Assembly: GCA_026398545.1 (NCBI GenBank)
Contig: JAPLSR010000481.1
Location: forward strand, 1 to 5,007
Source of the DNA: Candidatus Sumerlaeota bacterium
GTDB lineage: Bacteria; Sumerlaeota; Sumerlaeia; MWCT01
Reading direction: 5' to 3'
Length of the DNA: 5,007 bases
Positions within the stretch are counted from its first letter, which is position 1. Each line of letters opens with the position of its first letter. The translations under genes and the position numbers were made by a program. Below the pieces are notes generated by a model, which saw only the letters and a list, made by a program, of their open reading frames with translations, was not told where the DNA came from and made no database searches. Positions 1 through 5,007 of this stretch are shown one piece after another.

Positions 1-213
1 TGGGGATATAATAATTATGGACAATGCAACGTCACTTCTCCGAACAGCGGTTTTGTGGCGGTTGCGGCGGTATATGAACACAGTCTGGGTCTGAAGGCAG
101 ACGGCTCGATTGTCGCCTGGGGGTATAATGATTATAGACAATGCAATGTCCCGTCACCGAACAGCGATTATGTGGCGGTTGCGGCAGGTTATAGTCACAG
201 CCTGGGCATAAGG
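1..213 (+). repeat. Tandem RCC1-like repeats, 117-bp period
   Basis: Two tandem copies start at Trp codons 1 and 118, giving a 39-residue unit. The unit has the pattern WGYNxYxQCNVxSPNS, then VAVAA, then HSLG. This is the bacterial RCC1/BNR-type beta-propeller blade seen in many large exported proteins. The copies are also very similar at DNA level; for example, the stretch encoding VAVAA is identical. The first copy is complete. The second ends at HSLGIRESG, just before the Thr/Pro linker, so this is the end of the propeller and more blades are expected upstream of the window. Confidence 0.85.
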
Positions 214-2409
214 GAGTCGGGCGCCTCGCCAACACAGACACCGATACCAACATTGACCCCTACACCAACGCCAACAAAAATTCCTGCTAATACAGCGCCC
301 AGTGTGCAGGTGATGACACCTCCCAGCCCGGCAAGTGGATTTATCAGTATTAATTATGTTCTTCGTGATGCCCAATCTGATCATGTCAATTTAGAGGTTT
401 GGTTCAGCATTAATGGCGGAAGTTCTTTTATCCCTGCATCCATGGGGCTTGGTGGCGATGGAATTACCAATCTGGAAACAACTTTCAACAGCGTTTTACA
501 TACTTATATATGGAATACCAATTCTGATATAGGTTCACAACTTGCGGATAATGTAAAAATCAAAATGAGAACCTTTGATGGCGATCTTTATAGCACAAAA
601 TCTACAAGCGGCATATTCACGGTGGATAACCGCGCCTCACTTCCTGAAATAACGGGAATTGTTAAAGACATCCGAAGCGGCGAGATTATCAAAGGCGTTC
701 TTGTTGAATTGTTGAGCGATATCACAGGGGAATTGATTGACAGCGATGTAACAGATACGAGCGGAAAATATACCGTTTCTGCTCCTGATGGTAATAATGT
801 ACTGAAGATCAAATTCAGTAAGGTGGGTTATGACCCAAAAGAAATCAGGGGATTTACCGCCCCGATGATAATGAATATAAATCTTAATCCTGGGACACCT
901 CTTTCACCGACAGGTTTGATAGCTGTTTCTGGAGCCAGCGAGGTGCTCGTGCGCTGGAATCCCAACATGGAATCCGACTTGGCTGGATATAATGTCTATC
1001 GGGATACAACAACTACAGGGACATTTACAAAAATAAACATCGCTCTGGTGAAAGAAACATCCTATAGAGATACCTCTGCCATGTCAGGGAATGAATATTA
1101 CTATAAGGTAACCGCGGTTGATAAGGATGCCAATGAGAGTTTGCCTGCCGGACCGGTCAAGGCTGTTTCGGGTCTTGTTATTGTCACTGTGCCGGATATT
1201 TCAGGCGAAAAGGGCACATGCGTGCGTATTCCCATTAATGTGGATAATGCAGCCGGAATCAATCCCTGGGGCATAGACATAGATTTCAGATACAATGCCA
1301 CCCTCGTTGATACTGTAACATCTGGTGTTAAGATCGAACGGACGGCTGTTACATCAAACGTGTCTTTTATCGCCAATACTCAGGAGCCGGGCAGGATCAG
1401 GATTTCATCCATCGGGCAGGCAGATACACTAAGAGGCGAGGGGCATCTCTTTGATATTTATTTGTGGCTACGTCCTGATGTCCCCGAGGGGATTTGTGGT
1501 TTGTTAAATTTTGCAGAGGTTAAGTTCTATAACGAGGTTCCGGCATTGATACCTGCTGACTACACAGACACGGGATTAATGTGTGTGAGCATAGAATGTA
1601 TGCAGGGAGATTTAAATGGAGACAAGATGGTGGACAGTGCTGATGTTATCATTGCCTTAAAAATGGCTGTGGGCTTAATTATCCCAATAGATTGCCAGAT
1701 GCAGTCGGGTGATATAAATGGCGATGGCGTTATTGATAGTGCGGATGCCTTGATGATTCAACGACTGTCTGTTGGATTACCGATTAATCCCCCTCAACAG
1801 GGACAGGGAAGTGAAAAATCGTCAATAAAAGATATGACTCTTCGTTCTTTACTTGGTAGGAAACAAGCAATATCAATTCAAGTTGGGCAGGGGCAAACTT
1901 CTCCTGGGGGCTATGTATTTATTCCTGTAGAAATTAGCGATGCAACAGGATTAAGCGGGCTTGATATGACAATTGGTTATCCTTCCGATCGCTCCACAAT
2001 CATTCTTGATTCAATCAATTCTGGCTCATTAACGGGTAATTTCCAAAAGACTTTTTATTATGGCAGCGGCTATGCTAAAGTCAGTATGAGCAGTCAAAGC
2101 GCATTGACGAGCGGAAGCGGAAGCCTGGTTGTTCTCAAATTCAGGGTATCATACACTGCGCCTGCGCCATCGGCCATATCTATCACATTAAACGATATAA
2201 AACTTAAGGGGCAATATGGAGATAGTTTTGATTGGTATAGCACCATTCAAAAATCGGATGGAGAAATCCAAGTGTTATCCACAATTCTCACACAAAAGGA
2301 TTTCACTGATTTCCTGCTTGGGAAAACCAAATCTCTATATGGCGATCTCAACGGCGATGGCAAAGTTGATGTTGCCGATCTCGTTACATTAATCATCAAT
2401 CAACCGTAA
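1..2409 (+). CDS. Large secreted RCC1/FnIII/cohesin-dockerin multidomain protein (5' end missing)
   Basis: The reading frame is open from the first base to a TAA at 2407-2409, so only the C-terminal 802 residues are present. The GTG at 55 lies inside an RCC1-like repeat and is not the real start. Domains in order: two RCC1-type repeats (1-213), Thr/Pro-rich linker (about 226-294), beta-sandwich region of unclear family (about 295-630), carboxypeptidase-regulatory-like domain (643-894), fibronectin type III (895-1170), cohesin-like (1174-1596), two-loop dockerin (1600-1797), second cohesin-like (1870-2280), and one dockerin calcium loop at the C-terminus (2344-2379). These modules are typical of exported or cell-surface proteins, but the signal peptide would lie upstream of the window. 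No enzymatic domain is visible. The inferred role is adhesion or extracellular scaffolding through calcium-dependent cohesin-dockerin contacts. No sortase, PEP-CTERM or membrane anchor is seen at the C-terminus. The reading frame and dockerin loops are certain; the cohesin calls rest on overall pattern. Confidence 0.9.
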   Translation, partial: WGYNNYGQCNVTSPNSGFVAVAAVYEHSLGLKADGSIVAWGYNDYRQCNVPSPNSDYVAVAAGYSHSLGIRESGASPTQTPIPTLTPTPTPTKIPANTAPSVQVMTPPSPASGFISINYVLRDAQSDHVNLEVWFSINGGSSFIPASMGLGGDGITNLETTFNSVLHTYIWNTNSDIGSQLADNVKIKMRTFDGDLYSTKSTSGIFTVDNRASLPEITGIVKDIRSGEIIKGVLVELLSDITGELIDSDVTDTSGKYTVSAPDGNNVLKIKFSKVGYDPKEIRGFTAPMIMNINLNPGTPLSPTGLIAVSGASEVLVRWNPNMESDLAGYNVYRDTTTTGTFTKINIALVKETSYRDTSAMSGNEYYYKVTAVDKDANESLPAGPVKAVSGLVIVTVPDISGEKGTCVRIPINVDNAAGINPWGIDIDFRYNATLVDTVTSGVKIERTAVTSNVSFIANTQEPGRIRISSIGQADTLRGEGHLFDIYLWLRPDVPEGICGLLNFAEVKFYNEVPALIPADYTDTGLMCVSIECMQGDLNGDKMVDSADVIIALKMAVGLIIPIDCQMQSGDINGDGVIDSADALMIQRLSVGLPINPPQQGQGSEKSSIKDMTLRSLLGRKQAISIQVGQGQTSPGGYVFIPVEISDATGLSGLDMTIGYPSDRSTIILDSINSGSLTGNFQKTFYYGSGYAKVSMSSQSALTSGSGSLVVLKFRVSYTAPAPSAISITLNDIKLKGQYGDSFDWYSTIQKSDGEIQVLSTILTQKDFTDFLLGKTKSLYGDLNGDGKVDVADLVTLIINQP
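226..294 (+). other. Thr/Pro-rich interdomain linker
   Basis: After the last RCC1-like repeat the protein becomes a low-complexity run of Thr and Pro, with repeated TPTP units and PTQTPIPTLT at its start. It then enters an ordered region at about NTAPSVQV. Such PT linkers separate modules in secreted multi-domain proteins and are often O-glycosylated in cellulosome-type proteins. Glycosylation here is only a possibility. Confidence 0.8.
643..894 (+). other. Carboxypeptidase regulatory-like domain
   Basis: The segment begins EITGIVKDIRSGEIIKGVLV and continues with a TDTSGKYTVSAPDG turn and a KVGYDPKE strand. This follows the usual order of the CarboxypepD_reg / transthyretin-like beta-sandwich: a G-x-V opening strand, an internal D-x-x-G-x-Y turn, and an a-x-G-Y segment. 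In exported bacterial proteins it acts as a structural spacer. The assignment is by motif only. Confidence 0.75.
895..1170 (+). other. Fibronectin type III domain
   Basis: The segment has the FnIII signature order: a Pro-rich entry (TPLSPTGLIAV), a V-R-W strand (VLVRWNPNMESDLAGYNVYR), and a C-terminal YYYKVTAVDKDANES strand-turn. The LAGYNVYR and YYKVTAVD motifs are the strongest evidence. It probably works as a spacer or carbohydrate-proximal module between the regulatory-like domain and the first cohesin. Confidence 0.88.
1174..1596 (+). other. Cohesin-like domain 1
   Basis: The region opens with a VTVPDISGEKGTCVRIPINV pattern, followed by GINPWGIDIDFRYNATLVD. This matches the cohesin opening: a strand, a G-x-x-V-x-I-P-V strand, then G-x-x-G-x-x-x-x-x-x-Y-D-x-x-x-L. 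Later RIRISSIGQAD and LFDIYLWLRPDVPEG match the usual second half. It sits immediately before a dockerin, an arrangement known in non-cellulosomal proteins. Cohesins bind dockerins with calcium dependence; the partner here is unknown. Confidence 0.75.
1600..1797 (+). other. Complete two-loop dockerin
   Basis: Two EF-hand-like calcium loops lie at 1609-1644 (DLNGDKMVDSAD) and 1711-1746 (DINGDGVIDSAD). They are 102 bp (34 residues) apart. Each has D at 1, N at 3, D at 5, D at 9 and D at 12, the canonical dockerin ligands. Each loop is followed by a helix (VIIALKMAVGL and ALMIQRLSVGL). Positions 10-11 are Ser-Ala in both loops, so the internal two-fold symmetry of dockerins is kept. Its place mid-protein between two cohesin-like domains is unusual, since dockerins are more often terminal. 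Confidence 0.92.
1870..2280 (+). other. Cohesin-like domain 2
   Basis: The region opens ISIQVGQGQTSPGGYVFIPV and continues ISDATGLSGLDMTIGYPSD, the cohesin beta-strand 1-3 pattern. Downstream GYAKVSMSSQSALTSGSGSL matches the cohesin second half, in which a strand carrying V-x-x-x is followed by a G-x-G-x-L-x-x-L-x-F strand (here SLVVLKFRV). It diverges clearly from cohesin-like domain 1, so it is not a recent duplicate and may have a different specificity. Confidence 0.8.
2335..2406 (+). other. C-terminal single dockerin calcium loop (half-dockerin)
   Basis: The protein ends with a single loop DLNGDGKVDVAD (2344-2379), then LVTLIINQP and stop. All five calcium-binding positions (D1, N3, D5, D9, D12) are present, but there is no second loop before the TAA. 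The preceding segment TQKDFTDFLLGKTKS could form a helix. Single-loop dockerin-like C-termini are common in exported proteins of uncultured bacteria. The loop may act as a calcium-stabilised cap, or pair with another half. Confidence 0.85.
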
Positions 2410-2443
2410 TTGTGGAAATGATTGAAATCAATTTTCAGGGGGC

Positions 2444-2472
2444 GGGGCGGCTCGCCCCTTGATTTATTTTGT
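2444..2472 (+). terminator. Probable rho-independent terminator after the cohesin gene
   Basis: A perfect 6-bp stem GGGGCG (2444-2449) and CGCCCC (2453-2458) encloses a 3-base GCT loop and is followed by TTGATTTATTTTGT. It lies 35 bp after the stop codon of the first gene. The T tract is interrupted by G and A, so termination may be incomplete. A weaker AT-only inverted repeat, ATTGA/TCAAT with TTTT after it (2421-2435), precedes it. Confidence 0.6.
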
Positions 2473-2482
2473 CATAATGTGC

Positions 2483-2495
2483 AAAATCGGATTTT
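2483..2495. repeat. Short perfect inverted repeat AAAATC-G-GATTTT
   Basis: AAAATC (2483-2488) and GATTTT (2490-2495) are perfect reverse complements separated by one G. The one-base spacer makes a hairpin unlikely, so if it has a function it would more likely be a dimeric protein-binding site. It directly abuts the AATCCTGT repeat array. Its function is unknown and chance occurrence in AT-rich DNA is possible. Confidence 0.35.
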
Positions 2496-2530
2496 CAATC
2501 CTGTTAATCCTGTCAATCCTGTCTAACCTC
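2495..2530. repeat. Array of 9-bp AATCCTGT-type tandem repeats
   Basis: Three units TCAATCCTG (2495-2503), TTAATCCTG (2504-2512) and TCAATCCTG (2513-2521) are followed by a degenerate fourth TCTAACCTC (2522-2530). The units differ only at their second base. From memory, similar ATCCTGT-rich arrays sit between genes in a range of uncultured bacteria; this was not searched here. The array is too short and spacer-less to be CRISPR. Its role (replication, transcription or mobile remnant) is unknown. Confidence 0.8.
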
Positions 2531-2600
2531 TTTTTCATGTTCAGGGATTATGATAGAATTGAGTCATGCACCCATCCATGCTTTCTCCTTGTGAAATCCA

Positions 2601-2628
2601 TTGAGATGAGCTCTTTCTTCTTTATAAC
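2601..2628 (+). promoter_or_regulatory. Candidate sigma70-like promoter for the M20 gene
   Basis: TTGAGA (2601-2606) and TATAAC (2623-2628) are separated by 16 bp, close to the sigma70 ideal. Transcription would start near 2635 and leave a leader of about 29 bases before the ATG at 2664. A short GGTGA (2652-2656) seven bases before that ATG is the only Shine-Dalgarno-like match. The region is AT-rich, so chance matches are likely. Confidence 0.4.
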
Positions 2629-2663
2629 TTGGATTAAATTCTAACAGCATTGGTGAATATTCT

Positions 2664-3839
2664 ATGGAGAAAAAAACTGAGCTTCGTGAGAGACTTCTTG
2701 CCAATATGGACTCGCTTGCAAAAGAGGAGGTTGAGACGAGTCATTTCATCCACTCCAACCCCGAGCCCGGCTGTGAGGAGTTCAAAGCGGCGGCTCGCCT
2801 GACGGATGACCTTGCGAAACACGGTTTCATTATTGAAAAACCTGTGGGCGGGATGGAAACCGCCTTCAAGGCGCATGTCTCAGGCAAGACTCCCGGACCG
2901 CGCATAGCCTTCCTCGCCGAATATGACTCCTTGGGACTCCTCGGCCATGCCTGCGGACATAACTTTATCGGCACAGTCTCCACCTTTGCCGGCATCGCCC
3001 TGCAACCGCTCATGGGCGAACTGAACGGCGCCGTCATGGTCATAGGAACGCCCGCCGAGGAGACATGGGGGGGTAAAATCATCCTTTTGGAAAACGGCGT
3101 CTTCAAGGATGTGGATACAGCCATGATGATTCATCCAAGCAATGAGACTCGTATGCAGGCGCACTCCCTCGCCGCCCAGGTCGTTGAATTCACCTTCCAC
3201 GGGAAACCCGCTCATGCCGCCGCCATGCCCTGGCAGGGGATAAACGCCCTTGATGCCCTCATTCAGATGTTCATCTCCGTTGACCAGATGCGGAAACAAC
3301 AGCGCCCGACCGTCCGCACACCGGGCGTCATCAAATATGGCGGTGAACGTGCAAATGTTGTGCCAGAGCGGGCAGTGGGGCAATTTTCCTGCCGGGGGGA
3401 AGATTATGAGGAGCTGCTGGAGGTCATCCGGCGAGTCAATAACTGCGCTGATGGGGCGGCGCTTGCCACCGGCACAAAGGTGGAATCAAAATTTGTCGGT
3501 CCCCTTTACAAGGATATGATTCCGAACCAGACCCTTGTGAAACTTTACGAGAAAAATTTTCTATCTATTGGAGGCGTCATTGAGGAAAACCCGCATAAGG
3601 GGCAAGGCTCGCTGGATATGGGAAATCTCTCTCATGAATTTCCATGCATACACCCTTACATCCGCATTGCGCCCGATGATGTTTCAATTCACACGGCGGA
3701 ATTTCGGGATTGCGCCGCATGTCCGATGGCGGATGAACGCCTGCTCCTTGGCGCAAAGACGCTTGCCCTCACGGCGCTGGATATATTGCTCGAACCAGCG
3801 CTCCTCGAGGAAATGAGAAAGGAATTGAAAAAGAAATGA
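2664..3839 (+). CDS. M20-family metallo-amidohydrolase/dipeptidase (AbgB/ACY1L2-like)
   Basis: A complete 391-residue protein that hydrolyses an amide or dipeptide bond with a two-metal centre, most likely in the cytoplasm since there is no signal peptide. The M20D-type ligands can be placed: Cys97 and His99 in HACGHN, Glu133 as metal ligand with Glu132 as general base in GTPAEE, His157 in MMIHPS, and His343 in SIHTAEF. The lid/dimerisation domain carries HGKPAHAAAMPW (179-190). The GSLDMGNLS motif (315-323) resembles the GSTDxGxVS motif of AbgB and ACY1L2 proteins. These features point to the p-aminobenzoyl-glutamate hydrolase / beta-alanyl-lysine dipeptidase branch, but the substrate cannot be told. 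The length is normal for the family. The ATG at 2664 is chosen because the N-terminal helix starts directly there. Its stop overlaps the start of the next gene (ATGA). Confidence 0.93.
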   Translation: MEKKTELRERLLANMDSLAKEEVETSHFIHSNPEPGCEEFKAAARLTDDLAKHGFIIEKPVGGMETAFKAHVSGKTPGPRIAFLAEYDSLGLLGHACGHNFIGTVSTFAGIALQPLMGELNGAVMVIGTPAEETWGGKIILLENGVFKDVDTAMMIHPSNETRMQAHSLAAQVVEFTFHGKPAHAAAMPWQGINALDALIQMFISVDQMRKQQRPTVRTPGVIKYGGERANVVPERAVGQFSCRGEDYEELLEVIRRVNNCADGAALATGTKVESKFVGPLYKDMIPNQTLVKLYEKNFLSIGGVIEENPHKGQGSLDMGNLSHEFPCIHPYIRIAPDDVSIHTAEFRDCAACPMADERLLLGAKTLALTALDILLEPALLEEMRKELKKK

Positions 3840-5007
3840 GGCTTGGAAAAGTCAACCTGAATCTCCCCATATATATGTTTATCCTGGGCGTTCTCTCTAA
3901 CATCTGCATTCTTTCTGCGCCAGCCGGGGATTATTATGTCTCCACAAGCGGAAGCGACCAGACCGGAGATGGCTCACAGGTTCATCCCTGGCGCACCATC
4001 AATAAGGCAATCACCTCCGTCAACCCCTCCGTCTCCAATCCCGCCAGGATTCGTATATCGCTCGGCGCCTATGCCGAGATGTTTCTCCTTCCGCCTTATG
4101 TGGAGCTTTATGGCGGATATGAGCCGGCGCATTGGAACCGCGATATAACCTCTTATCAAACCATTATCTCTCCACCCAATCCGGATACATATGAGCCGAC
4201 TGTGCGCGCCTCGGATGGCTGCCGCCTGGATGGTTTACATCTCCAGGGGGGCGACACGGGAATCCGCTGCGACAATACATCACCCGTCATTATTGATTGT
4301 ATAATTGATAAGACAATATCTTGCGCCATCCTTGCCAGCGGTGAACAGGCATCGCCCTCTATCCTGCATAACACCATTACCGGAAACAAGGAGGGCGTGT
4401 TCCTTTATCAGGCGGGTTCTCCGGTTATCCGTTACAACACCATAAAGAAAAATACAGGAAACGCCATCACATCCCAGGGCGGTTCGCCAATTATAGAAAA
4501 TAACACCCTTCGGCAAAATAGCCTCACTGGGGTGAACCTCGCTTATGTAACGACCGGCACTGTTGCCGCTAATGACATCCTCCGGAATAATCAGCATGGT
4601 ATTTTCTGTTATAATAGCGCCTTCCTCGCCGCCAACAATCATATCGCCTTCAACCTGGTGAGCGGCATCACCTGCCGGGAGTATTCCAATCCGCGCATCA
4701 TCCATAACACCCTTTATTTCAACGGAAATGGAATCAGTCTCCAGAACTCCTCCCCGGACATCATCAACAATATCTCATATATGAATGGCAACTATGGTGT
4801 TCAGGAGGTTTGGAAAAACAGCGAGCCTGTCTTGCTTCACAACTGCCTTTTCGGAAATGCAAGTGGTAATTATCTGGATGGCGGGACGACTGTCAGCATG
4901 ACAACTGAGGAGTTTGCAAATATCGACAATGCAGGCGCGTCCGTGGAGGGCAATTTTGCCGAGGAACCTCTCCTTGCCAATGCCGCCTGCGAATTATTTT
5001 TCCTTCA
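3836..5007 (+). CDS. Exported parallel beta-helix protein (3' end missing)
   Basis: An ATG at 3836 overlaps the TGA of the M20 gene (ATGA) and opens a frame that runs 390 codons to the window edge without a stop. The start is supported by a signal peptide: Arg2 and Lys5, hydrophobic core PIYMFILGVLSNICIL, then SAPA before GDYYVS, with likely cleavage after Ala30. The alternative ATG at 3875 would lose the positive n-region. The mature protein opens with YYVSTSGSDQTGDGS and WRTINKAI, the DUF1565 / pectate-lyase-like entry seen in many exported beta-helix proteins. It continues with LYGGYEPAHWNRDI, then about nine right-handed beta-helix rungs of 21-24 residues (from about residue 149). The end EEPLLANAACELFF resembles the segment that often closes such helices. 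No catalytic residues of a known lyase can be recognised. An AAAGGA at 3818-3823 is 12 bases from the start, so translation probably relies on coupling to the M20 gene. The role is probably polysaccharide binding or degradation, or adhesion. Confidence 0.88.
   Translation, partial: MRLGKVNLNLPIYMFILGVLSNICILSAPAGDYYVSTSGSDQTGDGSQVHPWRTINKAITSVNPSVSNPARIRISLGAYAEMFLLPPYVELYGGYEPAHWNRDITSYQTIISPPNPDTYEPTVRASDGCRLDGLHLQGGDTGIRCDNTSPVIIDCIIDKTISCAILASGEQASPSILHNTITGNKEGVFLYQAGSPVIRYNTIKKNTGNAITSQGGSPIIENNTLRQNSLTGVNLAYVTTGTVAANDILRNNQHGIFCYNSAFLAANNHIAFNLVSGITCREYSNPRIIHNTLYFNGNGISLQNSSPDIINNISYMNGNYGVQEVWKNSEPVLLHNCLFGNASGNYLDGGTTVSMTTEEFANIDNAGASVEGNFAEEPLLANAACELFFL
4280..4870 (+). repeat. Beta-helix rung repeats with SP(V/I)I corner motif
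   Basis: Coding repeats begin at residues 149 (SPVIID), 173 (SPSILH), 195 (SPVIRY), 217 (SPIIEN), about 240 (TTGTVA), about 261 (SAFLAA), 285 (NPRIIH), 306 (SPDIIN) and 330 (EPVLLH). Spacing is 21-24 residues. Most units follow the order S-P-x-I, N-x-I/L, N, G-I/V. The period and the N-ladder are those of right-handed parallel beta-helices of the NosD / pectate-lyase superfamily. Confidence 0.85.

Noticed and set aside
2495..2530. CRISPR array
   Set aside because: The units are 9 bp with no spacers between them, and there are no cas genes nearby.
2459..2644. Small 61-codon hydrophobic plus-strand frame in the intergenic region
   Set aside because: It runs through the terminator tail, the 9-bp repeat array and the candidate promoter. 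Its hydrophobic middle (SILLILSILSN) is just the translated repeat, and there is no ribosome-binding site.
2880..3383. Minus-strand 167-codon frame inside the M20 gene, with similar ones at 2741-3124 and 2634-2876
   Set aside because: They are antisense to a gene with every catalytic motif intact. The GC-rich M20 codons create long open antisense frames, and the translations match no recognisable family.
3250..3816. Plus-strand frames at 3250-3519 and 3568-3816 in another frame of the M20 gene
   Set aside because: They are out-of-frame shadows; the M20 frame carries conserved lid-domain and C-terminal motifs across the same bases.
3890..3910. Lipoprotein signal at Cys24 of the beta-helix protein
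   Set aside because: The residues before Cys24 are Leu-Ser-Asn-Ile, which does not fit a lipobox (small residue at -1 needed). An ordinary cleavage after SAPA fits better.
3936..4705. Frames on both strands over the beta-helix gene (3936-4148 plus; 3974-4159, 4156-4389 and 4280-4705 minus)
   Set aside because: The frame from 3836 has a signal peptide and regular beta-helix rungs over the same region and is open to the window edge, so these are shadows.

Overview
The window holds three rightward genes and looks like a piece of an uncultured bacterium with a large secreted, multi-domain surface proteome. That reading rests on RCC1-type propeller repeats joined by a Thr/Pro linker to cohesin and dockerin modules, and on a Sec-exported parallel beta-helix protein. 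The sequence does not fix the phylum. Cohesins and dockerins also occur in archaea, so the bacterial assignment is an inference. Nothing suggests a phage, transposon, CRISPR array or RNA gene.

Layout. (1) Positions 1-2409 are the 3' part of a very large secreted protein whose start lies outside the window. It reads: two RCC1-like repeats, Thr/Pro linker, beta-sandwich region, carboxypeptidase-regulatory-like domain, fibronectin type III domain, cohesin-like domain, complete two-loop dockerin, second cohesin-like domain, and a single dockerin calcium loop at the extreme C-terminus. (2) Positions 2410-2663 are intergenic. They hold a GC hairpin followed by a T-rich run (probable terminator), a short perfect inverted repeat, an array of 9-bp AATCCTGT-type repeats, and a candidate sigma70-like promoter. 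(3) Positions 2664-3839 encode a complete cytoplasmic M20-family metallo-amidohydrolase/dipeptidase with all metal ligands visible. (4) From 3836 to the window edge runs a third gene, open to the last base, that overlaps the M20 stop codon by ATGA. It encodes an exported parallel beta-helix protein.

How they fit together. The first gene appears to be its own transcription unit. The M20 gene and the beta-helix gene look like a translationally coupled pair, an odd pairing of a cytosolic hydrolase with an exported protein. The most notable feature is the first protein: it carries both the receptor (cohesin) and the ligand (dockerin) of a calcium-dependent protein-docking system, so it could chain with itself or recruit other exported proteins. 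Whether the beta-helix neighbour carries a dockerin cannot be seen, because its C-terminus is outside the window.
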